From: Gordonia sp. (in: high G+C Gram-positive bacteria)
GTDB lineage: Bacteria; Actinomycetota; Actinomycetes; Mycobacteriales; Mycobacteriaceae
Assembly: GCA_030152405.1 (NCBI GenBank)
Contig: JASLJL010000502.1
Location: 1-14,466, forward strand
Length of the DNA stretch: 14,466 nucleotides
Direction: 5' to 3'
Shown here piece by piece: positions 7,287 to 13,722 of this stretch (positions are counted from its first letter, which is position 1; each line of letters begins with the position of its first letter). A model generated the notes under the pieces. It was not told the origin of the DNA and did no database searches. It worked only from the letters and a program-made list of their open reading frames with translations. Position numbers and translations under genes: made by a program.

Positions 7287-8383
7287 TTCTGCAACAGCCC
7301 CAACAGTCCGGAGTAGATGCCGAGATCCGGCCCGAAGTCGCCGAGCTTGCCGGTCCGGCAGCCCTTCTTGTTCATGTTGATCGCCTCGCACAACCGGTTC
7401 GTCATCTCGTTGTCGACCAACGACTTGTCGAGCAGCACCGACGCGCGCCACGCGCCCTGCTCCGCGGAGATCGAGTTGGAGAGGTTCTGGAACAGCAGCG
7501 GCGCGGTGTCGATGGCGTCGACCACCTCGCGGGAGAAGTCCGAGAGGTTCGCGGTGACCGCGGCCATCCGGCCGGTCGACGACGTGATGGTGCCGGAGTT
7601 CTGCTCCAGGAACTCGGAGGTGTTCTTCAGCGTCTTGTTCAAGTCGTCGAGGGTGGCGACGAGACCGACCGACTGCTCGCCGAGCATCCGCGACACGTCC
7701 GTCATGGACGACGAGAACTGCATCATCTTCGGGTAGTTGTCGGTGAGAGCCGTGGTCAGGGTGCTCAACGACTTGAGGATGTCGGTGATGGCGTCGCCGT
7801 TGTTGGCGCCTGTCTTCGCGGCATCCGCGAGCGCCTTCAGCGCGTCACGCAGCTTGGCGCCGTTGCCCGCGGCGATGCCCGACGTCACGTCGACGAGGTC
7901 GGCGATGGGTCCGGTGCCGGGCTTGTCGCCCGACAGGTTCCGCACCAGCGAGTCGACGGCGTCGAAGAGCGTGCCGATCTCGACCGGAGCCTCGGTGTGG
8001 GCCACCGTCGCTCCGTCTTCGAGTTTCGGCCCTTCGGTGTACGCGGGCGTCAGCTCGATGTGTCGCGTCGTGACGATCGAGGTGTTCACGATCGCGGCGG
8101 TCGCGCCTTCGGGGACCGGGACGTCGTTGTCGATGGTGAAGACCACCTTGACGCGTGTGCCCTGCGGCTCCACCTCCGTGATGCGTCCGACCGGCATGCC
8201 GAGGACGGCGACGTCGTTGCCGACGAACAGTCCGGACACGTCGTCGAAGTAGGCGGTCACGGTCTTGGCCTGACCGAGGGCGGTGGTCCAACTCGTCGGC
8301 ATCAGCGAGCAGCCGGTGACCGCGAGACCGACGACGACGGTCATGACGAGTGCTGCCAGGGAGCGGCGCGAGGCGTTCAGCAT
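7283..8383 (-). CDS. mceD: MceD, Mce-family subunit with its own lipobox
   Basis: 366 aa. Mce/MlaD domain at about 38-120 (VTAYFDDVSGLFVGNDVAVL, then TSIVTTRHIELTPAYTEGP), followed by the helical region. The D assignment follows order and likeness to Mce D proteins (Y-x-x-GP-x-L-x-DGA then V-E-x-x-x-L-F-DA). The N-terminus (MLNASRRSL, hydrophobic 9-22, V-T-G-C) is a lipoprotein signal with predicted lipid Cys C25, which is unusual because the recognised lipoprotein is normally E. Two further cysteines, C332 and C342. ATG at 8383 overlaps the mceC stop by 7 nt. GGAAGG lies directly against the ATG, too close for an ideal ribosome site, so translational coupling is likely. A start further upstream would add a non-hydrophobic extension and bury the signal peptide. 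Confidence 0.9.
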   Translation of the reverse strand: MLNASRRSLAALVMTVVVGLAVTGCSLMPTSWTTALGQAKTVTAYFDDVSGLFVGNDVAVLGMPVGRITEVEPQGTRVKVVFTIDNDVPVPEGATAAIVNTSIVTTRHIELTPAYTEGPKLEDGATVAHTEAPVEIGTLFDAVDSLVRNLSGDKPGTGPIADLVDVTSGIAAGNGAKLRDALKALADAAKTGANNGDAITDILKSLSTLTTALTDNYPKMMQFSSSMTDVSRMLGEQSVGLVATLDDLNKTLKNTSEFLEQNSGTITSSTGRMAAVTANLSDFSREVVDAIDTAPLLFQNLSNSISAEQGAWRASVLLDKSLVDNEMTNRLCEAINMNKKGCRTGKLGDFGPDLGIYSGLLGLLQK

Positions 8384-9369
8384 CCTTCCACCACCCGAGC
8401 GGCGCACAGCCAGTTGTCGGGGAACAGTCCCCACGGCAGGTAACCGTTCGCGTAGGGACCGTCGGCCATGAGGTTCGTCGTCAGACGAGCGGTCACCGGC
8501 AGCACCTCCAGCAGCTTTCGCAGATTGTCACGGTTCTTCTCCAGGCCCGACGAGATGGTGTCCAGATTCGCCATCAGCGGCGCGAAGGTGTTGCCGTTCT
8601 CCGCGGCGACCGCACGGGTCTGCTCGGTGAGTGACGCGACGCCGTCCAACATGCGGGTGACCAGCTGCTCGCGCGTCGCGATCTTGGTCGCGAGCTGAGC
8701 GCCCTGCCCGACGATGATCGACAGCTGGAACTGGCTGCTCTGCACCTGTTCAGTGACGGTCTTGGTGTCGGTCAGCAGCGTGTCGATCTGCGAGCTGCGG
8801 TTGTTGATGACGTCCGACATGCGGGTCAACGCCTCGAGAGTCGGCGCCATGATCGCCGGCGCGCCCTTGAGTTGAGTGTTCAGCGTTCGAATGCTGTTCG
8901 CGAGGTCGTCGGCTTTGATGCCGGAGAGGACCGGCGTGCCTTTCGCGAGCGTCTGTTGCAGGTCGTAGGGCACGCGTGTCACCTTGATCCGCTCACCGGA
9001 CAGATCCTTGTCCGACTCGCCGAGCACCACGTCGACGTACCGCTGTCCGAGCAGCGTCGACATCTTGATCTCGGCCGAACCGTCGTCCTTGACCTGCACG
9101 TCGTTGTCGACGGCCATCGTCACCGTGACGTGATCACCCGACAGTTCCGTGCCGGTGACCTCACCGACGTCGATGCCCGCCACCCGGACCTTGTCGCCCG
9201 GCCGGATGCCACCGGCCTGCGCGAAGTCGCCGGTGTACGTGCGCTTGCCGAAGTCGGCCTGACTGATCCCGACGGTCGCGACGAGCACGACGATGATGCC
9301 GATGGCGCCGAGGATGCCCCACCAGAGCCGGCGGTTGCCGTTGAACGAGGACTTCAGACGTTTTTTCAC
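8377..9369 (-). CDS. mceC: MceC, Mce-family lipid transporter subunit
   Basis: 330 aa, the shortest Mce protein here. Very basic N-terminus (VKKRLKSSFNGNRR), a signal-anchor helix (about 16-36), MlaD/Mce domain (about 44-125: AGGIRPGDKVRVAGIDVGEV, then STLLGQRYVDV) and a helical channel region. It stops abruptly in WLCAARVVEGC with cysteines at 322 and 330, the last residue; there is no Pro-rich tail. GTG at 9369 was chosen because it overlaps the mceB stop as GTGA, the same coupling seen at mceA/mceB, and because it places the anchor helix at the N-terminus. No good ribosome site, so it probably depends on coupling. Confidence 0.92.
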   Translation of the reverse strand: MKKRLKSSFNGNRRLWWGILGAIGIIVVLVATVGISQADFGKRTYTGDFAQAGGIRPGDKVRVAGIDVGEVTGTELSGDHVTVTMAVDNDVQVKDDGSAEIKMSTLLGQRYVDVVLGESDKDLSGERIKVTRVPYDLQQTLAKGTPVLSGIKADDLANSIRTLNTQLKGAPAIMAPTLEALTRMSDVINNRSSQIDTLLTDTKTVTEQVQSSQFQLSIIVGQGAQLATKIATREQLVTRMLDGVASLTEQTRAVAAENGNTFAPLMANLDTISSGLEKNRDNLRKLLEVLPVTARLTTNLMADGPYANGYLPWGLFPDNWLCAARVVEGC

Positions 9370-10400
9370 TGGCACACACTCGAATGGTTGGTTCCGCCGA
9401 TCTGGGTGATGAGCCCGGGCGGGAACAGGACGTTGCCGAGCGAGATGTCGAGCGTGCACGCGTAGATGTTGAGGTACGCACCCTGCGACATCACGAACGG
9501 GAAATGACCGAGGAAGATCGGCAGCTGCTTGGCCAGCGAGTCGAGCTTGGCGCCCACTCCAATCAGGTCGGACGTCGCCTGTCGGCCCGCCGACCCGATG
9601 GAACGCAGGCTGGCGCGGCTCTCGGCGAGCACGTCGCCGAATCCACTCGCCGTCTGTCCCAGCTTGGTGATCGCGGTGCCGAAGGCTCCCGAGTTGCTGT
9701 TCAGGTTCTCTATCAGCGTCGACGCACTGTCGAGCAGTGTCTTCACCTGGTCGCCCTGCGATGCGAGTTCGCGCATCACCACCGAGAGATTCGTGATGAT
9801 CGTTCCGAGAACCTGATCACGATCGGCCATGTCGCTGGCGACCTGCCCGATCTCGGAGAGAGTCCGCGACAACGACACCTGGTCGCCCTGGAACGCCTGA
9901 ATCAGGCTCTCCGACAGCGAGTTCACCTGCTCGGGAGTGAGGGTGTCGAAGACCGGCTGGAATCCGGCGAGAAGGCGGGTGACGTCGAAGGAGTCCTCGC
10001 CGGGCAGATGCAGGGTGGCACCCTTGTCCAGTTCGGCTCCCGGGGTCGCACCGTCCAAGTCGAGCGCGAGATACCGCAGGCCGACGAGGTTCTGGTAGCG
10101 GATCGCCGCGCGAGTGTTCGCGTAGACGCGCTGACTGTCCTGCACCTGGAAGGTGACGAGCGCCTTGCCGTCGTCGAGCTTGATGTCCTCGACTCGGCCC
10201 ACGCGGACGCCCGCCATGCGGACGTCGTCACCCGACTTGAGCCCGGACGCGTCGCGGAACGTCGTCGAGTACCCGTTGGTGTCACCGGAGATCGAGCGTT
10301 CGAGCGTCGACCAGATGATGTAGGTCAGCAGGAGCGCGACCACGGCGAACACGCCGAAGCCGATCAGCGGTTTGCGAATGCTCTCCGTGTTCTTGCTCAC
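9366..10400 (-). CDS. mceB: MceB, Mce-family lipid transporter subunit
   Basis: 344 aa. N-terminal signal-anchor helix (about 11-31, PLIGFGVFAVVALLLTYIIW), MlaD/Mce domain (about 43-120: ASGLKSGDDVRMAGVRVGRV, then YQNLVGLRYLALD), long amphipathic helical region with repeated T/S/A/L-rich heptad-like stretches, and a C-terminus with C315 and C343. No tail beyond. GTG at 10400 overlaps the mceA stop (GTGA). One of the six subunits thought to form a hetero-hexameric periplasmic channel. Recognised as Mce from the domain, as B from the order. Confidence 0.93.
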   Translation of the reverse strand: MSKNTESIRKPLIGFGVFAVVALLLTYIIWSTLERSISGDTNGYSTTFRDASGLKSGDDVRMAGVRVGRVEDIKLDDGKALVTFQVQDSQRVYANTRAAIRYQNLVGLRYLALDLDGATPGAELDKGATLHLPGEDSFDVTRLLAGFQPVFDTLTPEQVNSLSESLIQAFQGDQVSLSRTLSEIGQVASDMADRDQVLGTIITNLSVVMRELASQGDQVKTLLDSASTLIENLNSNSGAFGTAITKLGQTASGFGDVLAESRASLRSIGSAGRQATSDLIGVGAKLDSLAKQLPIFLGHFPFVMSQGAYLNIYACTLDISLGNVLFPPGLITQIGGTNHSSVCQ

Positions 10401-11689
10401 CGGTCGCCTCCCTGCTCGGGTGCGGCCGACACCAGCGGACCGACCATCAGGGTCTCGGCGGTCGTCGGCTTACGTCCCAACGCCTTGTTCAACGTCTTCT
10501 GGTCCTGTCCCGTCGTGACTCCGCGGACGTTCTTTCCCACCTTCTTCTGCATCGAGTTCGGGTAGACGTTCAGCGGGCCGGACATCGTCGGGCCGGTGCC
10601 CGTGCCCGGTCCGACACAGCCTGGTCCACGGAGCTGACCGTAGGGTCCGCCGTCGTACACCGGGCAGTTCTGATGCGAGTACATCTGGAAGGGACTGAAG
10701 CTGACGCCGAGATTCAGCTGTACGTGACCGTTGACGCCGGTGAACACACCGAGCACGCGGGTGGCGAGAGTGTAGATCTCGCGCAGCCCCTGCGGCAGCG
10801 AGTCGGGCTCGTACATGAGGGCGCCGAGCATGGTGTTGAGGTCGCGAACGATCCGCTTGCCGCCGTCGCCGTTCTTGGCGAACAGCGCCTGCGTCGAGTC
10901 GAGCATGCTCTGCGCGTTCGTGAGCAAGGCGGTCAGTTCGTCCTGCTTCTCGGCGATCGTCATGGCGGGCTTGACCGACTTGCCGAGGGTGTCGAGGAGT
11001 TCGGGCGTCGACGCGGCGAGTGCGTTGATCGACCGGTTGAAGTTGTCGAAGCCCGACGGCGCACCGGCCGGGAACTGGGCGTTGATCGTCTTCCAGTACT
11101 GGTCGAGGACGCCGACGAACGTCGAGAACGTCGCGCCTCCGCCGTCGAGTGCGTCGGCGATGGTCCCCAGCACCATGCCGAGATCCTCCGGGGGCACGCT
11201 CTTGAGCAGCGTCCGCAGGTCGTTCTGGGCGTCCTGGAGTCGAATCGTCGGCTCCGAGGTGTCGGCTTTCACGACGTCGCCGGAGGCGAGCCTGTCCGCT
11301 GACGGGTTCTGGGGTGCGATCAGCTCCACGGAGTTGACGCCGAACAGGTTCGACGGCACCGTGCGCGCGGTCGTGTTGGCCGGGATCCCCTCCGCCTGCG
11401 CCGGGTCGAGGAGCATCGCGACCTCGCGCCGTTGGTCGCCGGCCTCGCCGACCACCGAGACGGCGTCGACCGCGCCGACGATCATGCCGTTGTAGCGGAC
11501 GTCGGCACCGCTGATCAGGCCGTCGCCGACGTCGGTCAGCTGGGCGGTGACCTCGGTGTTGTCGTCGAACTTCCCCTCGTACCGCATCATCAGCAGCACG
11601 ACGACGACGGCTGCGACGGCCGCGAAGACAACGCCGCGGACGAAGTACGTGGTGACCGACGGGTCACGGCCTCCGGTGTCGATTCTCAT
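10397..11689 (-). CDS. mceA: MceA, Mce-family lipid transporter subunit
   Basis: 430 aa, the longest Mce protein here. Signal-anchor helix (about 16-35), MlaD/Mce domain (about 44-125: DGLISGADVRYNGMIVGAV, then PSNLFGVNSVELIAP), helical region, and a cysteine pair C342/C358 around CPVYDGGPYGQLRGPGC. After this comes an extra hydrophilic tail of about 70 aa, first Gly/Pro-rich (GPGTGTGPTMSGP) and then basic (MQKKVGKNVRG). ATG at 11689 lies 6 nt after the yrbEB stop. Weak ribosome site (GGGG in the yrbEB end). First Mce subunit of the operon. There is no sequence basis to call it an invasin. Confidence 0.93.
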   Translation of the reverse strand: MRIDTGGRDPSVTTYFVRGVVFAAVAAVVVVLLMMRYEGKFDDNTEVTAQLTDVGDGLISGADVRYNGMIVGAVDAVSVVGEAGDQRREVAMLLDPAQAEGIPANTTARTVPSNLFGVNSVELIAPQNPSADRLASGDVVKADTSEPTIRLQDAQNDLRTLLKSVPPEDLGMVLGTIADALDGGGATFSTFVGVLDQYWKTINAQFPAGAPSGFDNFNRSINALAASTPELLDTLGKSVKPAMTIAEKQDELTALLTNAQSMLDSTQALFAKNGDGGKRIVRDLNTMLGALMYEPDSLPQGLREIYTLATRVLGVFTGVNGHVQLNLGVSFSPFQMYSHQNCPVYDGGPYGQLRGPGCVGPGTGTGPTMSGPLNVYPNSMQKKVGKNVRGVTTGQDQKTLNKALGRKPTTAETLMVGPLVSAAPEQGGDR

Positions 11690-11695
11690 GTCCGG

Positions 11696-12562
11696 TTACC
11701 CCGATATCCTGATTCCGGCGGTCATGCCCCAGAAGACGAGCGTCATCACCAGGTTCGCGAAGACGATCGTGATGATCGACAGTCGGATCGCGTGACCTGC
11801 GGCGATGCCGACCCCCTCCGGACCACCCGATGCGAAGAACCCGTAGTAGCACTGGATGAACGTGGTCAGCAGGACGAACACGATCACCTTGAAGAAGGAG
11901 AAGGCGACGTCGCGCGACAAGATGAACGAATTGAAGTAGTGGAGGTACGTTCCCGAGCCCTGCCCGCTCTGCACCTGGAACATCAACTGGCAGGCGATGT
12001 AGTTCGCCGCCAGTGAGATCGCATACAGCGGGATGATCGAGAGCACGGCCGCCGCCATGCGGGTGGTGACAAGGTACGGCAGCGGACGGATCGCGATCGA
12101 TTCGAGAGCGTCGATCTCCTCGCTGATGCGCATGGATCCGAGCTGAGCGGTGAATCGGCAGCCGGACTGCGCGGTGAACGCCGTCGCCGCGAGCAGTGGC
12201 GCGATCTCGCGGGTGGTCGCGAAGGCCGACAGTCCACCGGTGACGGGCGACATGCCGAGCAGGTTCAGCGCCGTGTAGCCCTCGATGCCGACCGTCGCGC
12301 CGCCCATCACGCCGAGGATCACCATGACGCCGACGGTGCCGCCGCCGACGACGATCGCACCGTTGCCCCACGCGACGTCGGCGAGCAGTCGCCACACTTC
12401 CTTGCGGTAGTGGCGGAAGGTGACCGGCGCCAGGCCGATCGAGCGCACCAGGAACGTGATGAGGTGACCCATCGCGACGAGCGCGTCTCGCGGAGCCTCG
12501 AGCGCCTTGCGGCCCCATTCGAGCGGCTTGAGAAGCGGCGGCGTATACCGGGATGCTGTCAT
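11696..12562 (-). CDS. yrbEB: YrbEB, MlaE-type permease of the Mce lipid importer
   Basis: 288-aa integral membrane protein of the MlaE family, the second permease half of the Mce ABC-type importer. It has a hydrophilic N-terminus with an interfacial helix (about 30-60), then about five membrane segments: GNGAIVVGGGTVGVMVILGV, the ATTREIAPLLAATAF region, the VLSIIPLYAISLAANYIAC region, the FFKVIVFVLLTTFIQCYYGF region and a C-terminal IITIVFANLVMTLVFWG helix. The conserved cytoplasmic EEIDAL motif (ISEEIDALESIAIRPL) is the expected contact with the ATPase MceG, which is encoded elsewhere. ATG at 12562 is 1 nt after the yrbEA stop, with AAGGTGG a few nt upstream. Confidence 0.95.
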   Translation of the reverse strand: MTASRYTPPLLKPLEWGRKALEAPRDALVAMGHLITFLVRSIGLAPVTFRHYRKEVWRLLADVAWGNGAIVVGGGTVGVMVILGVMGGATVGIEGYTALNLLGMSPVTGGLSAFATTREIAPLLAATAFTAQSGCRFTAQLGSMRISEEIDALESIAIRPLPYLVTTRMAAAVLSIIPLYAISLAANYIACQLMFQVQSGQGSGTYLHYFNSFILSRDVAFSFFKVIVFVLLTTFIQCYYGFFASGGPEGVGIAAGHAIRLSIITIVFANLVMTLVFWGMTAGIRISG

Positions 12563-12563
12563 G

Positions 12564-13421
12564 TCACACCACCTTTGCCGGTACGACGAGGGCGAACAGC
12601 TGCGTCATCACCACGTTGACGGTGAAGAGGAGCAGCACCGAGTTCACGACGGCGGCGTTCACCGAGTTGGCGACGCCGGCCGGGCCGCCGCTCGTGTTGA
12701 GCCCTCGGTCGCAGGCGACGACGGCGACGATCGCGCCGAAAATCACCGCCTTAACGAGCGCGAAGATCAAGTCGGACGTTCCCGCGAACGATGCGAACGT
12801 TCCGGTGTAGCTGCCCGGCGTTCCGCCCTGCGCGTACACGTTGAACACGTAGCCGGTGATGAAGCCGACGAAACACACGAAGCCGCAGAGCAGGAACGCG
12901 ACGACCATAGTCGCCAGCAGTCGCGGCGAGATGAGTCGCTGGATCGGGTTGACGCCCATCACCTTCATCGCGTCGATCTCGTCGCGGATCGTTCGGGAGC
13001 CGAGATCGGCGGCGATGGCCGACCCGACTGCGCCCGCGAGCAGCAGTGACGTCACCAGTGGTGCGCCCTGCCGGATGACGCCGAGGCCCGTCGCCGCACC
13101 GGAGAACGAGGTGGCGCCGATCTGGCCGGCGATGTTGGAGACCTGGATCGAGACGATGACGCCGATCGGGATGGCGACGAGAAGTGTCGGGAAGACCGAC
13201 GTCGACGCCATGAACGCGCACTGGCGGACGAACTCCTTGAAGGGGAACCGCCGCTTCGCGATGTCGGTGGCGAGGACCTTGAAGACTTCGACGAACATCG
13301 CCAGTTGTCGACCGAAGGTCTCGAACGACTTGGTGACGTGCTCGTGGAACCAGGAGCCGACACCGCTGCGAGACCAACGCTCGCTCAACCCGGCGCGACT
13401 GCCTACCGTTTCCGTGCTCAC
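12564..13421 (-). CDS. yrbEA: YrbEA, MlaE-type permease of the Mce lipid importer
   Basis: 285 aa, first gene of the mce operon. Hydrophilic N-terminus (about 1-50), then MlaE-family membrane segments. These include STSVFPTLLVAIPIGVIVSI, the PLVTSLLLAGAVGSAIAADL stretch, the LLATMVVAFLLCGFVCFVGF stretch, the LIFALVKAVIFGAIVAVVAC stretch and a C-terminal LLLFTVNVVMTQLFAL helix. The EIDAMKVMGVNP motif is the coupling motif for the ATPase. GTG at 13421 is preferred: GAAGG lies 8 nt upstream and the length fits the family (about 255-290 aa). A GTG at 13550 is in frame and would add 43 residues of Pro/Gly/Arg-rich sequence unlike YrbE, so it is rejected. Confidence 0.93.
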   Translation of the reverse strand: MSTETVGSRAGLSERWSRSGVGSWFHEHVTKSFETFGRQLAMFVEVFKVLATDIAKRRFPFKEFVRQCAFMASTSVFPTLLVAIPIGVIVSIQVSNIAGQIGATSFSGAATGLGVIRQGAPLVTSLLLAGAVGSAIAADLGSRTIRDEIDAMKVMGVNPIQRLISPRLLATMVVAFLLCGFVCFVGFITGYVFNVYAQGGTPGSYTGTFASFAGTSDLIFALVKAVIFGAIVAVVACDRGLNTSGGPAGVANSVNAAVVNSVLLLFTVNVVMTQLFALVVPAKVV

Positions 13422-13528
13422 TCCACCTGCCTTCACATCTTCGACGCGCTGTGGCGGGTATCGGGTCGGCCTGTCGCCGACCCGCTGTCCCCCCACGGTC
13501 TTCTCGATGCACCCGGGCGAACCCGAGG

Positions 13529-13556
13529 CTATGTGCGTAGGAGCATACACAGATAG
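13529..13556. promoter_or_regulatory. Candidate operator: 11-bp imperfect inverted repeat upstream of yrbEA
   Basis: Arms CTATGTGCGTA and TACACAGATAG pair at 9 of 11 positions around a 6-bp centre. The dyad overlaps a possible minus-strand -10 element at 13547-13542. Size and symmetry suit a dimeric repressor such as a TetR or GntR protein, but none is encoded next to the operon. Confidence 0.4.
13542..13547 (-). promoter_or_regulatory. Possible -10 element of the mce operon
   Basis: TATGCT on the minus strand fits TANNNT. It would start transcription near 13535 and leave a leader of about 115 nt before yrbEA. No clear -35 at the right distance. Weak call; other AT-rich candidates lie further upstream around 13583-13590. 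Confidence 0.25.
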
Positions 13557-13654
13557 ACCCCCAGGAGGTGCCCGGGGTCACAGATAAAATTTGATTGTCG
13601 ACCGAGTCACATCATCCGTGGTGGTCACAGACATTTCTCAGTTTTGACACTGTT

Positions 13655-13683
13655 TCGTGCCAGTTGGCCGTGTCGTGGCACGA
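13655..13683. repeat. Inverted repeat, 8-bp arms, between ilvA and the mce operon
   Basis: TCGTGCCA (13655-13662) and TGGCACGA (13676-13683) are perfect reverse complements with a 13-nt loop. The right arm also takes part in a second dyad, GTCGTG-g-CACGAC (13672-13684). It could be a distal part of the ilvA terminator or a regulator site. There is no T-run behind it on the minus strand. Confidence 0.35.
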
Positions 13684-13702
13684 CGCCGATGACTGCCGAT
13701 CC

Positions 13703-13717
13703 CGGCCCCTCGGGCCG
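13703..13717 (-). terminator. Possible terminator hairpin after ilvA
   Basis: Stem of 6 GC pairs (CGGCCC/GGGCCG) with a 3-nt loop, 5 nt past the ilvA stop on the minus strand. No T-tract follows. Actinobacterial terminators often lack one, so this is plausible but not strong. Confidence 0.35.
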
Positions 13718-13722
13718 CCGGA

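Larger units (their letters stand above)
13422..13722. other. Non-coding leader of the mce operon and 3' region of ilvA
   Basis: 301 bp without a convincing gene on either strand. The middle (about 13582-13655) is clearly more AT-rich than anything else in the window. It holds inverted repeats at 13529-13556, 13556-13579, 13655-13683 and 13703-13717, and repeated TATCTGTG/TGTGA elements on the minus strand. It probably contains the ilvA terminator on its right side and the mce promoter and operators in its centre. No open frame here has a start, length and composition like the neighbours. Confidence 0.6.

Noticed and set aside
6072..7316. Long + strand open frame opposite mceE (414 codons)
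   Set aside because: Shadow of mceE; composition dominated by R, V, G, D and no recognisable domain.
9384..10565. Long + strand open frame opposite mceB (393 codons)
   Set aside because: Shadow of mceB in the complementary frame, with the same arginine-rich composition.
13422..13550. N-terminal extension of YrbEA from a GTG at 13550
   Set aside because: The added 43 residues are Pro/Gly/Arg-rich and unlike YrbE proteins; GTG 13421 has a properly placed GAAGG and gives the family length.
13578..13630. CRP/GlxR operator in the mce leader
   Set aside because: Several TCACA half-sites are present, but I found no correctly spaced inverted TGTGA partner (TGTGA-N6-TCACA).
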